Assembly (NCBI RefSeq): GCF_007097245.1
Contig: NZ_VJZT01000014.1
Span: 1 to 64,000, forward strand
DNA: 64,000 nucleotides
DNA from: Flavobacterium restrictum
GTDB taxonomy: Bacteria > Bacteroidota > Bacteroidia > Flavobacteriales > Flavobacteriaceae
Direction: 5' to 3'
Shown here: one piece after another, positions 8,701 through 15,296 of the stretch
Layout of the letters: each line of letters starts with the position of its first letter
How positions within the stretch are numbered: position 1 is the stretch's first letter
Program-made: the position numbers and the translations under genes
The notes under the pieces: model-generated
What the model was told of the DNA's origin: nothing
The model's input: the letters and a program-made list of their open reading frames with translations, nothing else
Database searches by the model: none

Positions 8701-9745
8701 GATTGACATAAACTTGATTGTTAGCCACAAAATCTAATCGTCCGTCTCCATCAAAATCTCCTGCTAAATCGGTTTCATTAAAATTCAAGGTATTGGTATA
8801 GGTTTTTTCTGTTCTTGTTGTTGTAGTTGGCGTTGTATTGTACTCAAATATTACAGGATTTGACACTTCGCCAATTGTGTTAGACTCGACTATACTAGTC
8901 ACTCGTTCGTATCCTAAACTAGTATCAGCAACTTGAGTCAGTTGGTATTTTCGAAATAATACGGTATTTGCTACTACTTGAATGTTATCAAGAATTTTAG
9001 TAGCATAAACGGGAACTCCTTTTGTATAATCTCTTTCTATGCGTTTAGCATCTCGGTAATTAAACTGAATCTTGTCTTGAGCGATAATTCCAGCTGTTGC
9101 ATTACCACTAAAGGTAATATTGTCAACATACAACTGGTTGGTGCTATTAAAGGTTACAGTAGTGTAATTGTAATTAATAGTATTGCCATAGGTATCCTCA
9201 AAGCGTACAATATACCAAGCATTTGTTGATACTGCGTTTTGGTAAGTTCCACCGCCCGTACTGCCGTACCAAGTTCTAGAACCATCTGGAGTAGTAACAA
9301 TAAAAAAAGTAGCAGCACCACCGTTTTCAATCTTCAACTCAATTTTAGTATTGCTTTTGTATTCGGTTTCATAAGTTGAGCCTGTTGTCCAATACGTTCC
9401 TGTTTTTAAGAGTAACCGTTGTCCGTCAAGAGCGAGTTTATCATCGGCATCAAAATCGACTCCGTCAACAAAACCATCAATATCTCTTCTAGTCGCCATA
9501 CGGCTGATGGTTGAGATGCTATTGATATTCCATCCTTGTCCTGCAATACCGCCTCTTACGCCACTACTATAGGTGAGATTTATAATTGGTGCTACATTTT
9601 TTATACTAGGCGGCATAGCAATAGGCAAATTATAAACTGCTGAACCCGAATTAGAAATTTGCAACTCGCCTTTGGTGTCTTGAAAATTCTGTCCAAAAAA
9701 CAATTGACTTATAAAAAAGCAGAGGAGGATGTAATAGTGCTTCAT
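2798..9745 (-). CDS. SpvB/FG-GAP/Rhs (YD-repeat) polymorphic toxin with HExxH tip
   Basis: A 2315-residue exported protein. A Sec signal peptide (about 1-19) is followed by an SpvB-like region (about 25-300). Five FG-GAP/VCBS-type calcium-loop motifs follow (DFDGDGRLDF near 328, then near 458, 552, 605 and 675), then many YD repeats (about 950-1860). The Rhs-associated core spans about 1865-1980 (GRLYDPVLRTFLMPDN, YVLNNPLKYTDPSGE). A glycine/alanine-rich hydrophobic stretch (about 1985-2130) and the conserved pre-tip GGNFWQGAVTG at 2134 come next. The variable tip (2162-2315) carries HEFTH at 2258-2262 and a later EELNVW, suggesting a gluzincin-like zinc peptidase. Rhs shells enclose the tip and release it for interbacterial competition. 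The delivery route here is unknown: there is a signal peptide but no T9SS domain. It is second in an operon with 9800 and 2229. Confidence 0.88.
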   Translation of the reverse strand: MKHYYILLCFFISQLFFGQNFQDTKGELQISNSGSAVYNLPIAMPPSIKNVAPIINLTYSSGVRGGIAGQGWNINSISTISRMATRRDIDGFVDGVDFDADDKLALDGQRLLLKTGTYWTTGSTYETEYKSNTKIELKIENGGAATFFIVTTPDGSRTWYGSTGGGTYQNAVSTNAWYIVRFEDTYGNTINYNYTTVTFNSTNQLYVDNITFSGNATAGIIAQDKIQFNYRDAKRIERDYTKGVPVYATKILDNIQVVANTVLFRKYQLTQVADTSLGYERVTSIVESNTIGEVSNPVIFEYNTTPTTTTRTEKTYTNTLNFNETDLAGDFDGDGRLDFVANNQVYVNLFNGTTGNEPVNLPFTASKWQVFTATTLTSSKLNQFQSIIFEDNISNSKAFKVYNLTNNTIQLSYTKSLSTDTVPLIAEAETRKYVNVTQYMGANNAFVAPTVGVSSQYLEGDFNGDGISEVLIINPKTKYHKETTFYVNASGGNTDGGYLTQAIIESNGEDLYVADLNVNASVTMGDKGFVKLPYTTLKLSSNSGGSNYIMDFNGDGKSDIFQIKPDYTYVVYSFKQLSASPWMELEIIGEGTTPDNNLSKFKLFGDYNGDGKTDIMIPDGDGKSPNQTLWNIYYANPKPTAGEFFVKESHNIVEYWPNTGTYYNTQTHLSSYYAIDINGDGKSDLVRVWRKYYKPAWTINDHNTQWNVTAFSNNIGNTTSTTTFPLTYDSGIFDSPSPDIPIPITSNYKYQGGNTDLVIVRGHYNKIEYYQFNKNLDTDNRLKSVTESNGNIKQTIDYKTMEATDSGLGNYATDFYSSSNTSVYPNLEVIRNTSSFLVSKVTATINGVSKYQDFKYSGYISNFNYGTVGFKRTSRSSWYVDSATDPKIWSTYNNDENLRGANTITWSSTNAATVFAPVPDNLLSTKTNVFATYVNPTSKVYNVLLSSQTALDALTTVKSESIFTYDGTVTSPSYYGLQTSTVSKQYIGSTLQGTTTSTTTYDNNPTGVGSAYYIGRPKSTNTSTTSYTPDTRVSGEAYTYTGNNLTKTEKTGNNTYAIVEDMTYDAIGNLLTKTVSAPAAPTPIAARTIIDEYDPTKRFVTKKTDHQGFVTNFVYNTLGQVTQSTNYLGVVSDYTFDNWGKLTKSKTTGVSLTPLETTISYVKLSDGGYTTTSENTVGDQAKSITQYDVLGRAIVTTTKGFAINSTISKQVVYDALGRKLKESEPYYTAPTKWTAYEYDYLQRPTKVTTPAGRVQTLAYAGLTTTSTDDGKITTATADALGNKIQTTDPGGTINFTFYANGQLKESNYDGHKVSISIDGWGNKTAMNDPNAGTYSYTYDAFGQPLTETTPKGTTTNTYDTYGKLLKKKTGGDGADFETDYVYNSFAQLTSESSKKAIGTPIDTFTYGFDSLHRLTTTTESNTSFTQTKTITYDSYGRPITAVNATQELTTGLSTSIMTKNTYNTYNGIMDKMTDATDAVLWQLNTANEKMQSLTETLGNGVNITNQYSADGYFTSQNHLKGTTTILDNRYNFNAVKGTLQNRQNMLHGYYSEEFGYDTLDRLTTITTNEKFINNTFSTTDTEGFQAEAGATTSSSAGQLTTQAAIAGATVKKTIQVGAKLGDSVLLNFDLNRVMGTDELKVYIEEKDPTTGNSTKYFYQTVTVGRNVYINHTVTQYTTLVLRIEKTTTTALNVFLIDNVIGGKVYRREQLYDTKGRITKNGIGDYNYNTTLATGIYRKKSITLAPEAKDYYTNLPKQVVTYTMFKSPISINESDKGSTQFVYNSHLSRQMMTYGYTIPTPGATGVYTKTKNYTDDGTVEILKTPTTITIRTFIGGDAYSAPLYIDKIKTIATGAIVDKKYYLHRDYLGSIIAITDAAGIAVERRHFDAWGNLAKLEQNGVAVTLPTNGTSGGLMMLDRGYTGHEHLAEVGLIQMNGRLYDPVLRTFLMPDNFIQQPENTQNYNRYAYVLNNPLKYTDPSGELFGLDDLAAAIIIGAVIAATTYTMTALLADVPFTVGGLAKATFVGAASAAVTFGIGTAAGNLFTNFFSRAAFQALAHGMFQGTMSGIQGGKFFSSFVAGALSSIAASAFAGGSSNNSQGQEIYNTGMKGLGAGMGNAGMIAFGSISGGAGAALTGGNFWQGAVTGLVVSGLNHAMHKMQERQSFKEQLKAKGINPNGKFGFTEEAIGKNINAIKELRMLASKADSKISAYEFREALVTENGMEAYGESEMMPDNSWKVSLSMSKIVTNLDFVYTIGHEFTHILNMSNMNYAGFHSMTNPQKYQEELNVWTNFNQVYGDPNAQAGINYYQNLLKK
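3262..3342 (-). repeat. 81-bp tip-junction homology, resident copy
   Basis: Encodes Rhs residues about 2134-2161, the border between the constant shell and the variable tip. It is in direct orientation with 1648-1728 and 1614 bp away. About 78 of 81 bases agree, and the reading frame is the same. Confidence 0.9.
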
Positions 9746-9799
9746 TTTTTTTGATTTTATAAAAATAGTAGACTGATAACTTTAATGACAATTACTATT

Positions 9800-10252
9800 T
9801 TATTGCTTGACAATTTTAATCTTTTTTTGCTCCCCATTAGTGTAGTTGAAAATAATAAGATACATTCCAACAGGGTAGGATAGAAATGGTATTGTGCAGG
9901 AAGTATCCTTATTAGTTTGCGTAAAAGATTTTAAGGTTCGACCGTTCAAATCATAAACTTGTATGGTGGTCACTGGATTAGTAAGTGCTAATTCCCATTT
10001 TAAATACAACTCTTCCTTGACCGGATTGGGGTAATAGGACACTAAATCCGAAGCTTCGCTGGGTATCAGTTCTTCTTTTTTTAGCATTTTGGGATTACTC
10101 ACATATTTAGCATTGGGGTTCGTACAGTTAATACAAAGTTCCCGTTGCACTTGGTTTCCCGCAGTATCGTAGGTAAAGACGATTTTGTCAGGATTTTGAG
10201 CCATTGCTATACAACAACAAAACAACAGTAATGGAGAGTAGTATTTTTTCAT
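9800..10252 (-). CDS. Small T9SS-sorted protein with a YD-like motif, Rhs partner
   Basis: A 150-residue exported protein. The signal peptide is MKKYYSPLLLFCCCIAMAQ, and the mature start reads KIVFTYDTAGNQVQRE, a single YD-repeat-like motif. The last 80 or so residues are a type IX secretion type A sorting domain (YYPNPVKEELYLKW, VYDLNGRTLKSF, YPVGMYLIIF, KIKIVKQ). The protein should therefore cross the outer membrane by T9SS and be attached to the surface. ATG 10252 is chosen because an upstream ATG at 10294 only adds a G-tract-encoded leader. It lies 54 bp before the Rhs gene on the same strand and is the first gene of that operon. It may act as a surface partner or adaptor for the Rhs protein; that role is inferred from position and the shared YD motif. 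Confidence 0.8.
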   Translation of the reverse strand: MKKYYSPLLLFCCCIAMAQNPDKIVFTYDTAGNQVQRELCINCTNPNAKYVSNPKMLKKEELIPSEASDLVSYYPNPVKEELYLKWELALTNPVTTIQVYDLNGRTLKSFTQTNKDTSCTIPFLSYPVGMYLIIFNYTNGEQKKIKIVKQ

Positions 10253-10275
10253 AAAAAAAGGGAGGTTAATGATTA

Positions 10276-10304
10276 CAAAAATACCCCCCCCCATTTTTAT
10301 TAAA
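10276..10304 (-). promoter_or_regulatory. Toxin-operon promoter with a G9 tract in the spacer
   Basis: On the minus strand TATTTTTG (10283-10276) matches the Bacteroidota -7 consensus TAnnTTTG, 24 nt before the start codon. A run of nine G (10292-10284) abuts it, and TTTA at 10304-10301 is a weak -33 candidate, giving a 17-nt spacer. Homopolymer runs at this place can change length by slippage and switch promoter strength. Confidence 0.5.
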
Positions 10305-10429
10305 CCTAAAATTTCGTGTTAAATTAATGTTAAATGTAGTAATTATTCATTTTGATGGTCAGTATTGAGTTGTCAACGCAGGTAAAGCAAAGTGTTCGTC
10401 TATTCATTTCTACGGCAGGGCGTTCGCCC

Positions 10430-10561
10430 AATGTCGTTAGGTTAAGGAATTACTCTTTTTTTTCACGCAGATTTTGCAGATTTGCGCAGAAAAACGAGAA
10501 AAAAAATGCTGAATCTGCGTGCTGATTTTATAATTTTCTGCTTAACTTAATAACATTGGGC
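10430..10561. repeat. IR-bounded dyad element
   Basis: GCCCAATGTCGTTAGGTTAAG at the left is matched by its reverse complement at 10541-10561 with three mismatches in 21. Inside, CACGCAGATT near 10460 is inverted as AATCTGCGTG near 10513, with extra copies of GCAGATT between. About 132 bp in total and no coding capacity. Such CGCAGATT-rich short elements resemble interspersed repeats of flavobacterial genomes; that resemblance is from memory. Confidence 0.65.
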
Positions 10562-10704
10562 ATTCACTTTTAAAACAATTGTAAATAAAAAAAGAAAATA
10601 CACCACTGATTACTTCGCCTGTTCACTCTCGTTCGAGTCACAAATTTTAAAACTAAAATAATTCTGGAGTGCTGTGAAATGATTTCATCAGACGTAGAAA
10701 TAAT

Positions 10705-11124
10705 TTTTTTAAAAACCATATAAGGCATTTAAGGACATATAAGGTTGTTGTTTCATCGATTTTTAAAAAACTGAATTTTTAGTAATCCCACTTATAGAAT
10801 CCTTAAATCCTTGATATGGTTAATCATTTTATCAGGAGCGAAAACTATTTTATCAAGCACAAAAACTATTTTATCAGGCGCAAAAACTATTTTATCAGGC
10901 GCAAAAATCATTTTAGCAGGTGCAGAAATCATTTTAGCAGGTGCGAAAATTATTTTATCAGGTGCAGAAATCATTTTAGCAGGTGCAAAAACTATTTTAT
11001 CAGGCGCAAAAATCATTTTATCAGGTGCGAAAACTATTTTATCAGATGCGAAAATTATTTTTGCAAGAGACTTACCTATCCACACCCTTATATGCCCTTA
11101 AATGCCTTATATGGTTTTAAAAAA
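10705..11124. repeat. Inverted-repeat element enclosing the tandem array
   Basis: The left arm at about 10705-10744 (AAAACCATATAAGGCATTTA, then AGG and CATATAAGG) is repeated in inverse at about 11086-11124 with one or two differences over nearly 40 bp. A diverged partial copy of the arm (CCTTAAATCCTTGATATGG) also sits at 10800-10818. The arms enclose the 21-bp array. It looks like a small non-autonomous element; no transposase is present. Confidence 0.75.
10823..11053. repeat. 21-bp tandem repeat, 11 units
   Basis: Eleven consecutive 21-bp units of the form ATCATTTTATCAGGTGCGAAA, varying at about six positions, with a decayed twelfth unit to about 11065. Because 21 is a multiple of three and the unit has no stop in several frames, heptad-repeat reading frames appear on both strands. 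None has a convincing start context. Confidence 0.9.
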
Positions 11125-11275
11125 TAAAAGGTCATAAAATACAATTTTGAATTCCGCATAGAAATAGTAAGTAATTATAATGTAGTATTTTTAACAATAA
11201 ATTATGGTTCATGACAGTATATTGGTTTAGTTTTTGATTTTTGGGTAGTACTATTAACAATTTAAATATAAATGT

Positions 11276-11959
11276 ATGACTGGTTATCTAGAACAAACAG
11301 ATGAGAAATTAGCCCTTCAGTTGACTAATTTTACTTCAAAAATTGACACCTACAATGTTGCTTTTGGCATTACTGCCGCCGAAGTAACGAGCATCAAAGC
11401 CGATGGGGTTTATTTGGCTTGGTCCATTACCAATTTCAAAAAAATTGAAACCTACAAAAAGAATTGGACTACCTTCAAGAACATTCTCAAAAAAGGAGAA
11501 TCGAACGTAACGAGCAATACTGCGCCTCCAGCTCCCGTGCTAGATGCCACGCCGCCCGTTGTACCTCCTGGGGTGGTGACCCGCTTTACTACGATGGTCA
11601 ACCGCATCAAAGCCCACCAAAGCTATACTACTGCTATTGGTCAGAATTTAGGAATCGAAATGACAAACACCCAAAGAGTAAATTTAGATTCGGCTCAACC
11701 AACCCTAAAAACCGTTATGCGTGGCGGACAAGTAAACCTACTCTGGAAAAAAGGAAAATTTGGTGGTATCCTAATCGAGAAAGACAGCGGAGTAGGTTTT
11801 GTAACCCTCGATAAAGATTTTCACCCTGATTTTATAGACAATTCCACCATGCCCGCACAAGGTCAAAGTGCCGTTTGGAAATACAGAGCCATCTACTTGC
11901 TCAATGACGAAAAAGTTGGTTCGTGGAGTGATGTCGTTACTATTAGCGTTACCTCATAG
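11276..11959 (+). CDS. Hypothetical protein, possible C-terminal FN3-like domain
   Basis: Not recognised (227 aa). It has no signal peptide and no membrane segment. Residues about 1-80 look helical and charged. Residues 82-100 are a Pro/Ala/Thr-rich linker (APPAPVLDATPPVVPPG). Residues about 100-135 are again helical, and the last 85 residues (VNLLWKKG, WKYRAIYLLNDEKVGSWSD, VTISV) have the alternating pattern and W/Y spacing of a fibronectin type III-like sandwich. A strong terminator follows 25 bp downstream, so it is a single-gene unit. Base composition is richer in G+C than its surroundings. The reading frame appears genuine from its codon use and terminator, but its role is unknown. Confidence 0.65.
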   Translation: MTGYLEQTDEKLALQLTNFTSKIDTYNVAFGITAAEVTSIKADGVYLAWSITNFKKIETYKKNWTTFKNILKKGESNVTSNTAPPAPVLDATPPVVPPGVVTRFTTMVNRIKAHQSYTTAIGQNLGIEMTNTQRVNLDSAQPTLKTVMRGGQVNLLWKKGKFGGILIEKDSGVGFVTLDKDFHPDFIDNSTMPAQGQSAVWKYRAIYLLNDEKVGSWSDVVTISVTS

Positions 11960-11982
11960 GCTTGGTTACAAGTTTTAAAAGT

Positions 11983-12026
11983 AAAAACCCTTTCCGTCTA
12001 CATTTAAGATGGGAAGGGTTTTTTTA
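11983..12026 (+). terminator. Intrinsic terminator
   Basis: AACCCTTTCC pairs with GGGAAGGGTT around a 14-nt loop, followed by T7. It lies 25 bp after the stop of the gene at 11276. Confidence 0.85.
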
Positions 12027-12107
12027 TGAAAATTAGCGGGATTTAGGGATTGAAATTCCTTGTAGTATACTTGTTTTGAAATTGGCACAAGTAACGAATT
12101 GTACCAT

Positions 12108-12267
12108 TGAAGTGATTTAGACTTTTCTATTTGCTAAAAATTTGTCTTTTGCACCCAATTTTAGCCTTTTTTTCGTTCCATAGCCCAGCTATGCATCTTA
12201 AAAAAGACTAAAATTGGGCACAAAATCCAAAATTTTCACTTAAATACAAAAAGTCTAAATCACTTCA
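12108..12267. repeat. 160-bp MITE-like long inverted repeat
   Basis: The ends TGAAGTGATTTAGACTTTT and its reverse complement are perfect. The whole element folds on itself, with CCCAATTTTAG near 12160 matched by CTAAAATTGGG near 12210, and a centre CATAGCCCAGCTATG at about 12179-12193. No coding capacity. The fold-back structure is typical of miniature inverted-repeat elements; the parent transposon is unknown. Confidence 0.75.
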
Positions 12268-12338
12268 TGACCTAAATACAAGTTGCATTCAAAAAAACAA
12301 TGTGGCATTACCATCTAATTCCGTTATGAAAACCAATG

Positions 12339-12484
12339 CCCTAGCCCAGACAGTAGTGTAAAGCCCACAGCGAAAAACCCTATTTTTCTTGCCAGAAAAG
12401 AGCGACCAGCGGAAGCTCCTTTTCTGGTTTAGAAAAACAGGATTTTGAGTGAGGACTTGTAACGGATAGCTGGAAATAGCTCCT
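12339..12484. repeat. Interspersed hairpin repeat, copy A
   Basis: Starts with GCCCTAGCCCAGA and ends with TAACGGATAGCTGGAAATAG followed by CTCCT. The same head and tail bound 38290-38379, with a different central hairpin. Internally CCAGAAAAG is inverted as CTTTTCTGG. Comparable elements are scattered in Flavobacterium genomes, to my recollection. Confidence 0.6.
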
Positions 12485-12870
12485 GCAACTATTTTAGGTT
12501 AGCATTTATAAGCAATTTGCGCAATATTGCATTATACTCGAAGTTGAAATACCTACCTTTAAATGAGGGAGAAAATCAGAAATTCACCAATGTATTATTT
12601 AAAAAAACCAACCCAATTATCCTAAAAAAATTTAACACTTGTTTACTAGAATCACACCTTAATCAATCCTGAAAACAATAGCTTTATAGAATTGAATTCC
12701 AAAAAAAAACTAGCTATAAAACACTATAAAAAACGACAAAAACAAAATTACTTCTAATAAATTATCCCATTTTAGAAAATAAAAAAGCGGAAAAAGAAGT
12801 TCTTTTTAATTGAAAATAGTAGTACGATTTCAAAAAGGTTTGTAACATCTGGTATTCAAAAATTTAAATT

Positions 12871-12934
12871 AAACTGTTTCTCGAAAATTGATTTACAACA
12901 ATTAAATTGTAAGTTTGTTTTTAAGAAACAGTTT
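12871..12934 (+). promoter_or_regulatory. lacI-1 promoter with nested operator-like palindromes
   Basis: TTG (12888-12890), a 19-nt spacer and TAAGTTTG (12910-12917) match the Bacteroidota consensus exactly, about 50 nt before ATG 12969. The 13-nt palindrome ACAATTAAATTGT (12898-12910) lies between the two elements. AAACTGTTTC (12871-12880) and its reverse complement (12925-12934) bracket the whole promoter. This suggests autoregulation by looping or occlusion. Confidence 0.6.
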
Positions 12935-12968
12935 TTATTTACGGAAAATAAATTTTAGGAATCCATCC

Positions 12969-13988
12969 ATGCACAACACTACGCTTAAACAAATTGCCAT
13001 TCAACTTGGGATTTCTATAACCACTGTTTCCAAGGCATTGAAAGACTATTCAGATGTAAGCGTGGCTACTAAAAAAGCTGTTGTGGATCTAGCCACCAAA
13101 TTAAATTACACGCCCAATAGTTTTGCTGTAAATTTAAGAACCAAAGAGTCCAAAACCATTGGTTTGATCGTACCTACAGTGGATTATCATTTTTTTTCAA
13201 AAGTGTTTAAAGGCGTATTAGAAGAAGCCGAAAAAAGAAATTATCTCGTTATAATATTGCGCTCCAACGAAAAATTAGAGCTAGAGAAAAAACAACTTGC
13301 CCTTTTATTAAACAAGAGAGTCGACGGTATTTTGCTATCGCTTTCTAATGAAACGGGCGATTTTCATCACATCAACAACGTTTTAGCATTAAAAACGCCA
13401 CTAGTACTTTTTGACAAAATAGCAAAACTGGTAAACTGCTCAAAAATTAGCATCAATGACCGAAAAGCATCTTATGATGCCGTTACCTATTTGATACAAA
13501 AAGGACGCAAAAAAATAGCTCATTTTAGAGGATCCTACATGCCCCAGAATTCCATAGACCGCTTTTTGGGTTATAAAAAAGCACTCGAGGACAACAACAT
13601 CACGTATGATTCGACTTTAGTTTATGTTTGCGATAGTAATTTAGACTTTGAAGACGGATACAATAATGCCAAAAAAGCACTCGAGGAACATCCAGAAATT
13701 GATGCCATTTTTGCCATTACCGATTTGGTTGCAGTAGGAATTCTAAAATATTGTAAGGATGCAGGTATTGAAATTCCCACACAAATTGCCCTTTTTGGAT
13801 TTTGTAATTCCTTTGTAACTCAAGTAACTTCGCCAAAACTCTCTACAGTAGACCAACCTGGATTCGAAATAGGAAGACGCGCTGCCTCGGTATTATTTGA
13901 CGAAATTAATTTAAAGAAAAACAATCTACCCGTTGTTTTTCAAACTATCGAATTAGAAACTACAATTTTAGAAAGGCAATCCTCCTAA
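12969..13988 (+). CDS. LacI-family transcriptional regulator, paralogue 1
   Basis: 339 aa. The N-terminal LacI HTH (residues about 4-55: TLKQIAIQLGISITTVSKAL, then the hinge helix YTPNSFAVNLRTKESKTIG) is followed by a periplasmic-binding-protein-like sensor domain (about 60-335; GLIVPTVDYHFFSKV, AIFAITDLVAVGIL, TVDQPGFEIGRRA). ATG 12969 is chosen because the fold starts there and the paralogue at 14190 begins at the same point. It probably represses transcription and responds to a sugar or sugar phosphate. Its nearest relative is the next gene. No transporter, SusCD pair or glycoside hydrolase lies nearby, so its targets must be elsewhere or be itself. Confidence 0.93.
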   Translation: MHNTTLKQIAIQLGISITTVSKALKDYSDVSVATKKAVVDLATKLNYTPNSFAVNLRTKESKTIGLIVPTVDYHFFSKVFKGVLEEAEKRNYLVIILRSNEKLELEKKQLALLLNKRVDGILLSLSNETGDFHHINNVLALKTPLVLFDKIAKLVNCSKISINDRKASYDAVTYLIQKGRKKIAHFRGSYMPQNSIDRFLGYKKALEDNNITYDSTLVYVCDSNLDFEDGYNNAKKALEEHPEIDAIFAITDLVAVGILKYCKDAGIEIPTQIALFGFCNSFVTQVTSPKLSTVDQPGFEIGRRAASVLFDEINLKKNNLPVVFQTIELETTILERQSS

Positions 13989-14189
13989 TTTTGACCACCT
14001 ATTTTTATCTTTACACGAAATAGGGAATAAAAAAGATTTTCTTTTTAAAATTTTATAGAAATCAATATAAAAACAATACCTTGGAATGCAGTATGTGAAC
14101 TACTTTTTTTTAAAAACTTATTGAATTAGTAACTACAAAAAAAGGTTCGTTATTCCATCATTTTTTAATATTAAAAAGCAACAAGCTTT

Positions 14190-15212
14190 ATGAAAGACAT
14201 AACTCTTAAAGAAATTGCATCACAGTTAGGGATTTCGATTACTACTGTATCGAAAGCGTTGAAAAACTATCCCGATGTAAGCGAAAAAACTAAAAAAGCG
14301 GTCATTGAAATGGCACAAACATTGCATTATACACCCAACAGTTTTGCTGTGAATTTAAGAACCAAGGAGTCCAAAACCATTGGTTTAATAATCCCAGAGG
14401 TAATGCATCACTTTTTTTCGAATGTAATTAATGCCATAATTGACGAAGCCGAAAAAAATGGTTATTTGGTCATCATTTTACAATCCAACGAATCATTAGA
14501 ATTAGAAAAAAAACAAGTAGAATTACTAATCAATAAAAGAGTTGACGGGATTATTATGTCCCTTTCTAACGAATCTAATAATGACGATCACGTAAAAGAA
14601 ATCATCAATAGAGGTATTCCATTTGTGCTTTTTGATAAAATTACAAAGCTGGCTAAATGTTCCAAAGTCATTATCGATGATCAAAAAGCAGCTATCAATG
14701 CAACGCAACATTTAATCGATCAAGGATGTAGAAAAATTGCACATATTAGAGGACCATTAAACCCACAAAATGCAATTGACCGTTACATTGGATACAAAAA
14801 AGCGTTAGAAAAAAACAACATTTCCTTTGATGCATCGCTAGTCTATACCTGCGAGAATGTTACTTTCGAGGAAGGCATCGAATTTACGGAACAAATTTGC
14901 AAGGATCATCCAGATGTAGACGGGATATTTGCCATCACGGATTTAGTTGCCGTTGGCGCCTTGTCCTATTGCAACGATCACAACATAAAAGTGCCGGAGC
15001 AGATAGCCATAATTGGTTTTAGTAATTGGTTTATGTCACAAGTAATTACTCCTAAATTGAGTACTGTAGACCAACCCAGTCACCAAATGGGGATTGAATC
15101 ATTCCAGCTCTTATTGGAAGAAATGAATTGCCACAAAGAAGGAATTCCATTTACACCAAGAACCATTTTACTGGAAACCAGCGTTATTGTTAGGGAATCT
15201 AGTATGCGATAA
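14190..15212 (+). CDS. LacI-family transcriptional regulator, paralogue 2
   Basis: 340 aa with the same architecture as its upstream neighbour: HTH (about 3-50, TLKEIASQLGISITTVSKAL), hinge (YTPNSFAVNLRTKESKTIG) and sensor domain (IDGYxxAL-type dimer face, AIFAITDLVAVGAL near 245-265, STVDQPSHQMG near 290). The hinge and recognition helices are nearly identical to those of paralogue 1, so both may bind the same operators, while the sensor cores differ, suggesting different ligands or altered response. A separate promoter is likely: the 201-bp gap contains TTG-N17-TACTTTTT at 14081-14108, which is only a fair match. This looks like a recent tandem duplication. Confidence 0.93.
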   Translation: MKDITLKEIASQLGISITTVSKALKNYPDVSEKTKKAVIEMAQTLHYTPNSFAVNLRTKESKTIGLIIPEVMHHFFSNVINAIIDEAEKNGYLVIILQSNESLELEKKQVELLINKRVDGIIMSLSNESNNDDHVKEIINRGIPFVLFDKITKLAKCSKVIIDDQKAAINATQHLIDQGCRKIAHIRGPLNPQNAIDRYIGYKKALEKNNISFDASLVYTCENVTFEEGIEFTEQICKDHPDVDGIFAITDLVAVGALSYCNDHNIKVPEQIAIIGFSNWFMSQVITPKLSTVDQPSHQMGIESFQLLLEEMNCHKEGIPFTPRTILLETSVIVRESSMR

Positions 15213-15296
15213 ACTATTATTGGCATTACTAGGAATTGGTTAAAGTTAGCAATTGGTTGAAAAATTAATCGCTTTGGTAAAATTCTTGTTGGATTC

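Larger units (their letters stand above)
10305..11275. other. Gene-free accessory stretch
   Basis: Almost 1 kb without a credible gene. It holds the IR-bounded dyad at 10430-10561, an AT-rich link, and the inverted-repeat element with its 21-bp tandem array at 10705-11124. The remaining 150 bp before the gene at 11276 is AT-rich, and I see no clear promoter there. Confidence 0.7.
12027..12870. other. Gene-free stretch with two repeat elements
   Basis: Contains the 160-bp hairpin element (12108-12267) and interspersed repeat copy A (12339-12484). From 12485 to 12870 the sequence is AT-rich with no reading frame, hairpin or promoter that I can support. Confidence 0.7.

Noticed and set aside
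4157..9229. Plus-strand reading frames within the Rhs gene
   Set aside because: They lie opposite a continuous 2315-codon gene with clear domains, and their products look like no protein family.
10823..11053. Possible CRISPR array
   Set aside because: The units are directly adjacent with no spacers, and no cas genes are in the window.
10792..11127. Overlapping reading frames of about 100 codons with heptad repeats on both strands
   Set aside because: They arise from the 21-bp tandem array, which lacks stops in several frames. No start context, no flanking non-repeat protein sequence and no reason to prefer one strand.
13992..14014. Promoter for the second LacI gene at TTG ... TATCTTTA
   Set aside because: The spacer is only 12 nt, too short for the Bacteroidota consensus; the pair at 14081-14108 is better but still weak.
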